39,047 nt of DNA from Cytidiella melzeri (Eukaryota; Basidiomycota; Agaricomycetes; Polyporales; Irpicaceae). A program made the translations under genes and the position numbers. Numbering within the stretch: position 1 is the first letter of the stretch; every line of letters starts with the position of its first letter. Shown here one piece after another: positions 1 to 9,285 of the stretch. The stretch is from positions 1 to 39,047 of the forward strand of contig JABYQR010000405.1 in NCBI GenBank assembly GCA_022592445.1, written 5' to 3'. Below the pieces are notes generated by a model. That model had not been told where the DNA came from. It ran no database searches and saw only the letters and a list, made by a program, of their open reading frames with translations.

Positions 1-595
1 AGAAGAACAAAGCAACAGAGTGTGGTGTGACTAATGGAGCAAAAGGTGTTGTAGTTGGGTGGAAATCTCAGCCTATAGATGCAAATCACAGCACGTTAGA
101 TGTGTTGTTTGTAAAGCTAACTTTACCACCAATACCAATAAAACTAGATGGATTGGAACATGCTGTGGTGCCTGTCACAGCAGAACCTATAAACATGATT
201 TGTAAGCTTCCTGATGGCATGCGAAGAACTATAAACCGCGTACAAGTGCCGTAATAGTAAATTTTGGCATGACGGACTATGCATCCCAAGGTTAGACAAG
301 GAAGTACAATGTTGTTGACATACACAATTTTTGCAATCACCAGTCTATATATACTTGCTTATCAAGAGGTTCAACATATCAGGGTACTCTTGTTGCTCAA
401 GATTTCTCAGATAAACACATGACTGGGGGATTGTCTGGATATTTGAGACAGGAGTTCCGAGAGTTAGAATTGCTAGATGAGATTACAAGATTGCGTTTCA
501 CAAAGAAATTACCCAAAGTGTAGGCGGTACAACACGGAACCATCTAATATCATCATATAGATATGCAAGAGGAAGTGACTATGTTCCTAGAACAA
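1..595 (+). pseudogene. Helitron PIF1-like helicase, C-terminal part, 5' end outside window
   Basis: The reading frame is already open at base 3 and continues from outside the window. The block TNGAKGVVVGW, then FVKLTLPPIP, then the MTDYASQG-TR motif and YTCLSRG match the C-terminal helicase motifs of the PIF1-type helicase found in fungal Helitrons, where RepHel unwinds DNA during rolling-circle transposition. The frame is broken three times: a missing base near 249-251, a TAG at 293-295 where the family has Lys or Gln, and a missing base near 515-520. After the last break the frame runs without interruption into the peptidase part, so this is one protein. Both indels are single-base deletions, so sequence error is possible. 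Family assignment is confident; the state of the gene is less certain. Confidence 0.8.
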
Positions 596-1770
596 TGCCT
601 AGTCTGTTACAATGGGATTCAATCAACACGTATGATATCAGTGATCCATTCCAAGAAGCAGAATGGCCAGTACTTGACAAAAAGAAAAGACTGACAAAAC
701 AATCTACATCTAAACCTGAAACTAGCAAGAAAGAACCGTTGGGAGTCAATGCTGATGCCAAACAATATATTCCTGCTCAGGGTACTGTACAGATCAATCA
801 ACTGAGTAGGCTACAAGGTGTTCGTATTCATAATAAGCGTAGACAGGAAGTAACTGAACATCAGGAAAGTTCCACCCAGCCATGTAAACGGCAGAAAACA
901 AATATCAATGACCATATACCTGTACTCAATGGCCCTATGGGTTTTGTATGGAATGGTCAAACATATAGCTGTGCATTTGATAGTCTGTTCACTATTATAT
1001 TAAGCATTATGAGGTATACACCAGAAGAATGGCGTAAATTAACATCAAAAACATGTGAATATTCAAAAATATTTTGTGACATGTTTGAAGGTGTAGATCT
1101 TGACTCAGATGATATGAATAGAACTCGAGACCGTATACAGCTTGCATTTCATTGTAAAGATCCAAGTGTGTTCTCAATCAGTACAACAGGCAATGATGTT
1201 AGAGAATTATGTGAATTTCTACTGAAAGCTGATGTTAGCCATATTGTCAAAACTGTGTACTGCATTGTATGTCGGAACAAAAAATCTTCTAGCTTATTTT
1301 TTAACTCTCTAATGTGGCAATGTACAAAGTCTGCATGGAGAAATAAAGCAAAACAAGCAGGAACGTGTAATGCTCAAACTACGTCTGCATGGATGACAGC
1401 TCTATTGAGAACAAAGTCTAGAAAGAAATGCAGTGACTGTCACAGCGTAATGGAGAATATATACAAATTTGATCATGCACCACCCTTCATTGCAATGTGT
1501 ATAGAGGAAGATCTGGTTGTCAGGTTCCAACATGCTATTAACGTTAGTGGATACAATTACAAACTGCGTGGCATCATTTACTATGGAAATAATCACTATA
1601 CATCTCGTATAGTCAGTGATAACGGAGATCTGTGGTTCCACAATGGTATAAGTACAGGTAGACATACTGAATATGATGGAAACATGAATGGTGTAAACTG
1701 CAACATGTTGGCAACAGCAAAACACGGTCGGACCAGTACTGTAGCAATTGATACATGTTATGATGTTTGA
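523..1770 (+). CDS. USP-like cysteine peptidase domain fused to the Helitron helicase
   Basis: This is the open C-terminal part of the helicase polypeptide. The first ATG in frame is at 595, but the frame is open from 523 (GGTTRNHL...), so translation probably comes from upstream. Counting from that ATG, residues 1-110 form a basic, charged linker. A Cys box follows (YSCAFDSLF, Cys126). There are two CxxC pairs at Cys223/226 and Cys279/282, placed like the zinc finger of ubiquitin-specific proteases. Near the end there is a His box (NNHYTSRI, His334) followed by LWFHNG. Order and spacing fit peptidase family C19, so a deubiquitinase-like activity is inferred but not shown. The stop at 1768-1770 lies about 165 bp before the Helitron terminus. 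An OTU-type protease is the alternative, but the CxxC pairs favour USP. Confidence 0.7.
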   Translation, partial: GGTTRNHLISSYRYARGSDYVPRTMPSLLQWDSINTYDISDPFQEAEWPVLDKKKRLTKQSTSKPETSKKEPLGVNADAKQYIPAQGTVQINQLSRLQGVRIHNKRRQEVTEHQESSTQPCKRQKTNINDHIPVLNGPMGFVWNGQTYSCAFDSLFTIILSIMRYTPEEWRKLTSKTCEYSKIFCDMFEGVDLDSDDMNRTRDRIQLAFHCKDPSVFSISTTGNDVRELCEFLLKADVSHIVKTVYCIVCRNKKSSSLFFNSLMWQCTKSAWRNKAKQAGTCNAQTTSAWMTALLRTKSRKKCSDCHSVMENIYKFDHAPPFIAMCIEEDLVVRFQHAINVSGYNYKLRGIIYYGNNHYTSRIVSDNGDLWFHNGISTGRHTEYDGNMNGVNCNMLATAKHGRTSTVAIDTCYDV

Positions 1771-1937
1771 AATACCTGCGGAATAATGACATCTAATTTA
1801 TTGATATCTATGATATTGTGAGACATGTTTAACCTGCGTGATATTGAATTCTGATCTATTGATATATATGATATTGTGAGAAATTTATCAAGTCTTCAGG
1901 AATTGTACTTGCCGCTTGCTGGTCCTGCTAACGCTAG

Positions 1938-3338
1938 TATATCCATGCAGCCCTGGTCAACTCTACCTGCCTATCTTACCTGTGTCGAATCCTTCACTGC
2001 TGGTTTGTGACTAGCTATCCCTTTACCGCGCAAGTGCAGTCCTGTATCGTCCGCTGCCTGGTGGTCATTCTCGGCACAGGCTGTTTGCTGCTGCCAGACA
2101 TTTGGAACATTTATGTCGATTCTCCCAGCTGGCTTTTTGACCAAAATTGCCCAAGATTGTCGGATGCCAACTGTCATACTGATATCTGTTTCAACATCAA
2201 ATACCTCGAGTCCTTTACTGCATTGATATCTGAAATCACAGCTGATGGCACAGTTCAACACCGTATGACTACGCTACAACACTCATACATCAACCTCTAC
2301 TCCCGTACATACGAACATGTCCAAGGCACTGTTGCAGCTCAAACAAAGACTGCATTGTCGAGGCAGATGTTGACAACCGTGCCCAACCATCCTCCCCCTC
2401 CCCAATCATTACCCACTGCAAACACATCTACTGCGGCTCTTTCCATTCCAGAGCAGTTGTCCAATGCAATTGCTGGCAGTTCCACTACCGCATCTTCCAT
2501 CCCTTCTACCTCTTCCTCAGTGCAAGCTCCATTGTCCTGCATCATCAACTTCCTCGAGGATGCATGTGTTGTGGCCACCACGCCTGCTAACGGACGTACT
2601 GCGCCCTCTGATGTTTCTGCTGCACAAGGACTCATGTACAAGAGACCAGATTTCCTGCTACCTTTGCGGGAGGCTGCACCATCGTGTTCTATTCTGAACA
2701 ACTTGCTCGACCAGACATTTGCCAGAACTTGGGCCGGCCTATTTTCTCTTCTAGTGTTCCGGTATATACACTTCAACACGGATGCCTTTGTTCAGTGTCC
2801 CGATAATATCCGCCAGGTACAATTCCGTAGTCTGGGAGAGTACAATCACTATCTGCAAGCATTGTTCCAGAAGTTTTCCACACACCCTCAGGATAGCAAA
2901 TTCTTCTGCAATGTTCATGCATTGGGACAACCTATTGCCAGTCGTACTTGGAACCGATACACCGACTACTGGGAAGTTGAAAACTCTATTAACTTTGCAT
3001 AGCCACCTTTGCGCAACTTTGCCGACGCAATGCACGATATTCACAAGTACAAGCTCGGACTAGGAGAAGGCAAGAAGGACTTGCTTGAGGGTGCAGAAGA
3101 TTTGTCAGAGTATATGCTTCTGGCCGACATGCATGCTGCAGGAGTAGTTGACAGTCCTATGCCTGATGTAGTAGGCAGGTTGGTAGCGTCACTAGCTAAA
3201 GGGGGGGTAGCAGGCCTTATATTTTTAGGGTATACAGCCAAAGGGGCAGGCAGGTTTGCCGCACAGTCTGCTTTCGTGAAGTTTGATGAGGACATGCGCA
3301 GTCAGCTGTCAGAGGATCAAATGCAGCGAATGCAGTGA
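1938..3338 (+). pseudogene. Unrecognised ORF truncated by Helitron H1, with one in-frame stop
   Basis: From the first base after H1 the frame is open (YIHAALVNSTCLSYL...) with no start codon needed, so H1 probably landed inside this coding sequence and its 5' part lies left of H1. The frame runs to 3338 with a single TAG at 3000-3002, after which it continues in register (PPLRNFADAMHDIHKYK). The protein has a globular N-terminal part, a Pro/Ser/Thr-rich linker encoded around 2380-2530, a second globular part with NNLLDQTFARTW, and a Gly/Ala-rich C-terminal segment near 3190-3260. I do not recognise the family. It could be a host gene or an ORF of another transposon. Readthrough at the TAG is possible but a nonsense mutation is simpler. 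Confidence 0.5.
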
Positions 3339-3501
3339 AACCCTATAACTGCAGAGCACACGTTGTGCAAGTTTTCACACATGTTCAAAAAGAGATGCTA
3401 CACTTCTTAATTTTTTACAACTCCTTTTCATACCCTACGGTCATTGTGCAGCCAGACAATAATTTGTACTTTACTTATGCTGTGACCCAGCAATGTTACT
3501 T
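3339..3501. other. Short intergenic gap between convergent ORFs
   Basis: This AT-rich stretch separates the plus-strand ORF ending at 3338 from the minus-strand gene ending at 3502. I see no gene or clear terminator in it. Confidence 0.4.
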
Positions 3502-3990
3502 CTATACCATATCGTCCTCTGCATTGATTTTTAGTCTCTTCATCCCAGCTACAGGGTATTCTGTGTCATATGTCTGCGTGTCATAACCCACTGTACGTTT
3601 GATTTTTTTGGGTGGAGAGGTTGGCTGCTTGACCAAGGAGTGAAACACCTGGTTGTTGACATCCTGTATGATTATGTGAACACAGCCGTTCTTGGAGCTA
3701 TGGAGTACTAACCTGAACTACATTTGTATCAAGAATACACACTGACCTCAACTTCATGAGCATGACAAATCTTCCCTTGCACGTTGGTACGCTGCAGAAC
3801 AATGCTTGAACTTCAACAATATGTCCGACTCTGTTGGCAGTGGGTGTGCATGGATTGTAAAGATACTTCCTGTCATATTGTGTAAGTTATCGTCTGTCAA
3901 ACAATGTTTTGTACTTACGATTGTGCGTCGAGCCTCATTCTTTCAAAGTACAACACAGTGTTGTCTTCAGTATGCCTCCCTGTGGTCACT
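3502..3990 (-). CDS. 3' exons of an unrecognised spliced gene, in frame with a gag fragment
   Basis: On the minus strand three coding blocks join cleanly across two 49-nt introns. Intron 3870-3918 has a GTAAGT donor and a GACAG acceptor. Intron 3664-3712 has a GTTAGT donor and a TACAG acceptor. Exons are 3990-3919, 3869-3713 and 3663-3502, and the joined frame stays open to TAG at 3504-3502. The product includes KYLYNPCTPTANRVG, LFCSVPTCKGRF and a basic NLS-like stretch PPKKIKRTVGYD near the C-terminus. I do not recognise the family. The first exon continues without a stop into the gag fragment at 3990-4197, so this may be a chimera or a gene whose 5' part was replaced. Intron size and phase continuity make real splicing likely. 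Confidence 0.5.
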
Positions 3991-4197
3991 GCGTTGGGAT
4001 TGCGGAACACCTGCTGATGGGACTTGCCATGCCCAGTCGAGCTGTCCACCATGACTTTGTCCGTGCTGTTTTGCAGATCGGCAAGCTGAGCATGAACTGC
4101 CTTGCACTGGTCCTTAAGAGCGTCATAGGTGGCAGCGCGGGTTTGAAAGTAAGGGACACGTTGCAAGTACTCAGTGCTCAATCTCGACTTGAGACAG
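3990..4197 (-). pseudogene. Ty3/gypsy family A gag fragment (downstream half)
   Basis: The minus strand encodes LKSRLSTEYLQRVPYFQT, then CKAVHAQLADLQNSTDKV and GHGKSHQQVFRNPNAV, closely matching Gag of element A1 (about residues 219-288). The frame is open. Its upstream half is at 7552-7930, and the two halves join in frame if Helitron H2 is removed. Similarity to gag stops near 3990, where the unrelated spliced exon begins. The rest of the retroelement (zinc knuckle and pol) is absent here. Confidence 0.85.
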
Positions 4198-4213
4198 TCA
4201 CAATTCCTGAAGA

Positions 4214-4779
4214 ATGAAGAAGAATTGTTCCAGTGTGCTCCAGCACATTGATGCCTTTTCAGATGTGACCTTTTTGTCCCCCAAAGTGTGGGAATTTGAT
4301 GGCAGAATACAGACAATAATAGTGTCAATAACAAAACAATGAATCTAGCTGATGGCATCACACTGGCCTTGTTATCAGCCCTTTATAACTTTGTATCAGA
4401 TCACTTTTGCAATCAAAATGCAGTTTTAGATTTTTACAGACTGCATATGGGTACAAATTTGTACATATAATACACCATTGGATAGCCCTATCTTGTGGCA
4501 ACATCCTGGCACAAACATCCTGTCAATTGAAGTGGGATTGAGCACATTATGGCCAGTCTACTGAAAATGGTCTTCCAGACTCAGATTCAAACTCCACTCC
4601 TGCTGGCAAATGATGTCAAATTCTGATCAGTTACATGTGCAGCAATCTACAGACATTGCTTGCTCTTTGAACGGAAGACATGCCACACATAGTATTGCCT
4701 CTGAGCAAGAATTACCAGTACTTTGGAAGCTAACTACAAATTCACAACCCCTACATTCTTGGACAATGTGAAATTTTGG
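4214..4779. other. Helitron H2 left interior, no gene seen
   Basis: The stretch is AT-rich and of low coding potential. I see no long ORF, known protein similarity or tandem structure until the 143-bp array begins near 4780. Confidence 0.4.
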
Positions 4780-5250
4780 CTGCATTAGTAGTGAGTACTG
4801 TATCTGATTGTTCCTGTAACAGTTAAGGTTACACTCACCAGATAGTTGTTAAACTTGAAGGGGAGATAGTGAGATAGAGAGTAGAGTGTTGGTGAGAGTG
4901 AGTACTGGGGAGTACGAAGTAGTCCTTGATCAACAGAGTGGATAAGACTGAGGGGATATGCCCTCAGGAGTGCCTCTATATATACATGAAGGGGAGGACC
5001 CCAGGTACTACCCTAAGACCCCTAATACCTACATGAGTAAGCGAAGTAATCTACCTTACTAAGCATGCCCTATGCCCTAGTGGTGCCACTTCAATAATCA
5101 ACCAATAGCAATTGTCCCCATGACCTGACCCCATGACCCAGCTCCAAGGCTAGACTTGTTCTAGCTTGTTCTAAGACAAGGCTAGACTTTTCCAGAAGGT
5201 TCTATGAACTATGACATCATCTAATGGAATGTTCTATACTATGACATCAT

Positions 5251-5290
5251 AGTTCCAGCAAGTTCCACAAGGTTCCAGAGAGTTCTATCA
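5251..5290. promoter_or_regulatory. Four 10-bp TTC repeats, heat-shock-element-like
   Basis: Four consecutive 10-mers read AGTTCCAGCA, AGTTCCACAA, GGTTCCAGAG and AGTTCTATCA, placing TTC at exact 10-bp steps. They lie upstream of the TATA-like box in the minus-oriented LTR. Spaced TTC/GAA arrays resemble gapped heat-shock elements; that role is inferred. Confidence 0.45.
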
Positions 5291-5373
5291 TGTCATACAC
5301 AGATAAGGAAAGGAGCACATCAGCGCATCAGAGACAGAAGGTGCATCAGCGCATCAATTGATAGGCACTGAGA

Positions 5374-5473
5374 ATAAGCGCCGGAATAGGCGCCAGATAA
5401 GCGCCAGATAAGCGCTGGATAAGCGCCTAAATAGACACCAGATAAGCGCTGGATAAGCGCTTGACAAGCGCTT
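5374..5473. repeat. Short tandem repeat with AAGCGC core inside the solo LTR
   Basis: Variants of ATAAGCGCYRG repeat about eight times with a step of 10-12 bp. Several units contain the palindrome AGCGCT. The array lies in the U3 part of the minus-oriented LTR and may be a regulatory or simple-expansion repeat. Confidence 0.7.
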
Positions 5474-6770
5474 AAATATTCCTAATAATACCGTTGCCTG
5501 GTAAGGCAAGTCTTGTAGAAACATTGAAAATCTGTGACAGTTCCACAAAGTTTCACAACTGTTAGTTGCTCTCTAAGCAGGAGTTACAATCAGAACACAG
5601 CCTGTGGCAGTTCCAATGGGGGTGAGGCAGTTCAGACATCAACAGGACATGGTTGCATCAGCAGCAAGCACTGCATTGGATTGTTGCACAAATGTTCACA
5701 ACCATTAGTTGCTCTCCAAGGAGGAGTTACAAGTAGAACACAGCCTGTGGAAGTTCTAGTGGGGCTGATACAGTTTAGACATCAACTGTACATGGTTGCA
5801 TCAGCATAGAGCACTGCCTTTGATTCTTCCATACAGTTTCACAACCACCAGTTACTCTATAAGCAGGAGTTACAATCAGAACACAGCCTGTGGCAGTTCT
5901 AGTGGGGCTGATACAGTTGAGACATCAACAGAATGTGGTTGCATCAGCATAGAGCACTGCCTTTGATTCTTCCATACAGTTTCACAACCACCAGTTACTC
6001 TATAAGCAGGAGTTACAATCAGAACACAGCCTGTGGCAGTTCTAGTGGGGCTGATACAGTTGAGACATCAACAGAATGTGGTTGCATCAGCATAGAGCAC
6101 TGCCTTTGATTCTTCCATACAGTTTCACAACCACCAGTTTCTCCACAAGTAGGAGCTACAATCAGAACACAGCCTTTGACAGCTCTAATGGGGGTGAGGT
6201 AGTGCAGATATCAGCCGGACGTGGTTTTATCAGCAGCCAGCACTGCATTCAATTGGTCCACTAAGTTTCACAACCACTACTTCCTAAGCAAGAGTTACAA
6301 CTGTGGCAGTTCCAATGGGAGTGAGGCAGTTCAGACATCAACAGTGCATGGTTGTGTTGGCAGCAAGCACTGCATTTGATTGGTCACAAGTTTTCACAAA
6401 CAGTTCTCCCTAAGCAGGAGTTACAATCAGAACACAGTCTGTGGCAGTTCCAATAGGGGTGATGCAGCTCAGATCGTGGTTGCATCAGCAGCAACCACTG
6501 CATCAGATTGCTCCACAAAGTTTCACAACCATTAGTTGCTCTCTAAAGAGGAGTTACAATCACAACACAGCCTGTGGCAGTTCTAGTGGGGCTGATGCAG
6601 TTCAGACATCAACAGGACGTGGTTGCATCACCATAGAGCACTGCCTTTGATTCTTCCACACAGGTTCACACCCACTAGTTGCTCCATAAGCAGGAGTTAC
6701 AATCAGAACCCAGCCTGTGGCAGCTCCAATGGGGGTGAGGCAGTGCAGGCATCAACAGGACACATGTAAC

Positions 6771-7506
6771 ATGTTTCAGCAATTGATCCAATGAGACACC
6801 CTCAAGCCCTTCATTCTTGAAGCAAGTAATGTTCTAGAATCAGCAGTGAACACTGCACAAGATTAATGGCAAGATAGATGGAGCTTCTTGCTACCATTAG
6901 TGACTATCTTCATCAATGTATGGCTCCTGGTCCTGCAACCAAATTTATCAATTGTAGTACAGTCACTTTATCCCAGATCAAGTTGCCTATCAAAGGTGTC
7001 ACCAATCGCAAATGCCTGTATACAATCAATATTGATGACCAGATGGCTTGGCAAGGTTCTTACCAGGCACATAATTGCTTACTGAGGTTCTTTGTGATAA
7101 CAAAGTCACAGGTGCAATTAAGTATTTCATGCTATATAATTTATTCAATTTGCTATCAATAACAAAATCACTTGTAGCTCTGCTCCTGCAGTTTACCAAA
7201 TTGTATCTAGACTATTTAACATAGTTCAACACCATTAAGAAGAAGACGCAAGTCAAACAATCTTCATGTCCATGCTCTACTCCACAGACTTGTTTCAAAT
7301 TTGTACTCACACCCATTGTTGCACTTCAAACAATACAGCATAGTCCCTCTTTTTTCATGAATGATTGTGTGCTCCAGTGAGGACAAACCACCAACTTACT
7401 ATACATTACTCATTGGAAAAGCTATTCCTAACAAAATTACTTGTTCAGGCTTCTACCAGCACCAAGTTTACTTACAAATCTTGCTCAAAAGCAATATTTC
7501 ATTCAA
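6771..7506. other. Helitron H2 right interior, no gene seen
   Basis: Short ORFs occur but none has a recognisable product or supporting context. The 3' inverted repeat and terminus of H2 follow from 7507. Confidence 0.4.
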
Positions 7507-7551
7507 TCCTCAGGAAATGTACTTGCCACTTGCCGGCCTTGCTAACGCTAG

Positions 7552-7930
7552 TCAAAGAGGTTCTGCTGGCTCCAGCCAGTGCGAGGGGCCCATGTCTCAA
7601 ACTCGGAGATGTGGGCGGCGAAGATCTTATTGCCTTGCTTCATATTGGCTATTTCCGTCTTAGCCTCCATGACAGCATCTATATGCTCAAATTTAGCTTT
7701 GAAAGCCTCGATGAACGTATCCCAGCTGTTGCCAAAAGCTGGTATACTACTGGCAAGCTCCTCAATATGAGGACGGGCCCAGTCGGCAGTGTCGTCCTGC
7801 ATGAACGACAGGGTGCTAGTGATGAGTTTGTGAGGATTGAAGATCCTTGCCTCATTGTTGTCCAGCCGGACTTGGCCTTGGGCGTCCTGCTTGTAAGGGT
7901 ATTCTTTCTGAGCGCACACAAGGTAAGTAT
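7552..7930 (-). pseudogene. Ty3/gypsy family A gag fragment (upstream half)
   Basis: The minus strand encodes KQDAQGQVRLDNNEARIF, HKLITSTLSFMQDDTADWA and ending GWSQQNLFD, matching A1 Gag residues of about 110-217 with many substitutions but no stop. The break at the low-coordinate end is exactly the H2 terminus, and the frame continues at 4197. Upstream similarity fades near 7930. A possible acceptor (GCTCAG before AAAGAATACC) sits there, so the block could be an exon. Only about 115 bp separate it from the long LTR at 8046. Confidence 0.85.
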
Positions 7931-8045
7931 GACCAATATGTATTCGGAACCTACGTGTGTACAAGATAAAAAGATGGTCTCTAAATCTACCAGATCTCAG
8001 TCCTAAATACTGAGATCTGCTACTGCGTAGTACTACTATATACGG
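7931..8045. other. Spacer with a 9-bp perfect hairpin
   Basis: GATCTCAGT (7993-8001) and ACTGAGATC (8009-8017) form a 9-bp stem with a 7-nt loop. No gene is visible. The stretch separates the gag fragment from the long LTR. Confidence 0.5.
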
Positions 8046-8601
8046 TGATACGCCCGGAAATCGGCTAGGCGCAGAGACCCGGCAGCAGCTCACCATTTGC
8101 TCAGCCCGCGTCATTCTGAGCGGCAAGTCCCTCCACTTTCCCAGCGTCACGAGGTCACGAGGAGTCTGCCGAGGATCCGAGGACTTGGCAAGGAGCAACG
8201 CGCCGGAAACATCCGAGGCCGAGGAATTGCACTGAACCCTGACACACAGACATGCCCCTTTTGCATCGGAGCATGAGCCGGCCAGCCACCAAGTGTTTCG
8301 GACGCGGGTCGGACCAACGGTAGAAGAAACTTGATGCGCAAACCCCGTTTCAGGAAGACTCCTATCACGCCACGCTGTGTAACTCTTGGACGGCGCCTCA
8401 TCACCTGCTCGCGACGGTTGGCGCCTTTTCAGCGCAAGGGCGCGCGCCGCTACTCCGCGTCGGCCAACGCTGTGTCCTGCCGGGCGTCGACTCGCTGGAC
8501 ATTTTGCCTCCGCAGACGGAAGTATTCTGCCACCCTGTTTCCTCGCTCTTGCGTTTGGGTTTAGGACATAGAAGGAAAGGTTTAGGAGAGGGTCTTTAGG
8601 G

Positions 8602-8608
8602 TATATAA
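8602..8608 (+). promoter_or_regulatory. TATA box of L1
   Basis: TATATAA lies about 150 bp before the LTR-encoded ATG at 8758. The equivalent site exists in copy L2. Confidence 0.6.
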
Positions 8609-8757
8609 GAAGGTGTTGCTTGTACTGCGTAGAAAATCAATCCCCACCCCAGTTTCCAGAGTTCACTTTACGCTTTGCGCTCGCGTTGAGGGAGTCTCTT
8701 TGCGCCCATAGCTGTAACTTCTTCTGCGATTGTCTCACTGCGACTGCTTTCACGTTT

Positions 8758-9285
8758 ATGTCCGCTGCGTCTACCAACGACAACCCGCCTCGAGTCTGCC
8801 GTTACTGTCCCACTGTTCCCCACCTACCTGACGGTCGCTGCCCTTACCGCCCGCGCCTGCACGAGGTTCTACGCCGTTACCCCATCATCCCCGCGCCCAC
8901 GCCGCCCCCAGAACCCTCAGCAGCGCCTACGGTCTCCCCTGAGAGATCAACTCCTAAATCACCCTTGCCAGCGTCATCCGTCGCCTCCGTCGCGGACTCG
9001 CTTGATAACTGCTCCTATTGCGACACTCAGAGCGACCACCCAATTCCCCTACGTTCAGGACCTTTTGTCCTGCTCAACTGCGATTGCCCGCGCGCGCCGC
9101 ACCCAGATTGCTGGCTGTCTCCAGGTTTTGAAGGCGAGGACCACGAGTGAGAACTAGTGCAGTTCAATCTTACCAGCTCTACCAACATCGTCGTTGGCCA
9201 CGCATTCGCCTGCAATACGCATCGCCGCTCGGGAAGTGTTGTTCTACACTACCGCCCCCGCGTGCAGTCTGTCGAGTCAAATTGA
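8758..9285 (+). pseudogene. LTR-encoded Cys-rich ORF, L1 copy, one nonsense change
   Basis: This is the L1 counterpart of the intact ORF at 12325-12852. It begins MSAASTNDNPPRVCRYC. A TGA at 9148-9150 stands where L2 has a Cys codon (EDHEC), after which the frame continues in register to TGA at 9283-9285. All other differences between copies are substitutions, and the frame is otherwise kept. The function is unknown. Confidence 0.6.

Larger units (their letters stand above)
1..1937 (+). mobile_element. Helitron H1, 3' portion with terminus at CTAG 1934-1937
   Basis: The element holds the helicase-peptidase gene and ends in GCTAACGCTAG followed by T1938. The same terminal 40 bases recur at 7511-7551, the end of element H2, with few differences. 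At 1893-1906 lies TCTTCAGGAATTGT, the exact reverse complement of bases 4200-4213 at the 5' end of H2. An inverted repeat at the 5' terminus matched about 30 bp inside the 3' terminus is the asymmetric arrangement known from Helitron2-type elements. The 3' CTRR end is canonical for Helitrons. The 5' end lies outside the window. Confidence 0.75.
4815..5539 (-). mobile_element. Solo LTR, 725 bp, TSD GTTCC
   Basis: The segment runs TGTAAC...GTGACA and is flanked by GTTCC at 4810-4814 and 5540-5544. Removing it with one TSD copy restores the first unit of the 143-bp array (compare the same unit near 6500-6525), which proves insertion. On the minus strand it has a TATA-like TATATATAG near 4976-4985 and an upstream 10-bp TTC array at 5251-5290. 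No coding region is present. The promoter layout resembles the family B LTR at about 15.5-16.06 kb, so it is probably a gypsy LTR, but the sequences differ. Confidence 0.8.
4780..6770 (+). repeat. 143-bp tandem array, about 9 units, split by a solo LTR
   Basis: The anchor TTTCACAAC or a close variant occurs at 5551, 5694, 5837, 5980, 6123, 6266, 6392, 6521 and 6664. Six intervals are exactly 143 bp; two (126 and 129) are units with small internal losses, and the next is 143 again. Each unit also has GGAGTTACAATCAGAACAC, a TGGCAGTTC block and GGTTGCATCAGCA. Units near 5837-6123 are almost identical, which suggests recent local amplification. The start of the first unit lies left of the solo LTR, around 4780-4814. 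Short ORFs across the array are artefacts of the repeat. Confidence 0.9.
4198..7551 (+). mobile_element. Helitron H2, non-autonomous, 3354 bp, inserted in gag
   Basis: Boundaries come from the interrupted gag: left flank ...GAGACAG and right flank TCAAAGAGG rebuild the A1 gag sequence (GAGACGG/TCGAAAAGG) with no target duplication. The element begins TCACAATTCCTGAAGA and ends GCTAACGCTAG, that is 5'-TC and 3'-CTRR. The first 14 bases after TC are inverted at 7507-7520 (12 of 14 match), about 31 bp inside the 3' end. The 3' end matches that of H1, so H1-type proteins probably mobilise it. No helicase or Rep coding was found. It carries a 143-bp tandem array and a nested solo LTR. If the TC is counted as target, the element would instead run 4200-7551 with a 2-bp duplication. 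Confidence 0.75.

Noticed and set aside
5540..6770. CRISPR-like array
   Set aside because: The units are contiguous 143-bp tandem repeats with no unique spacers, in a eukaryotic context.
7548..8198. Single minus-strand ORF through L1 start into gag
   Set aside because: Only the part up to about 7930 resembles gag; the rest is LTR and spacer sequence open by chance.
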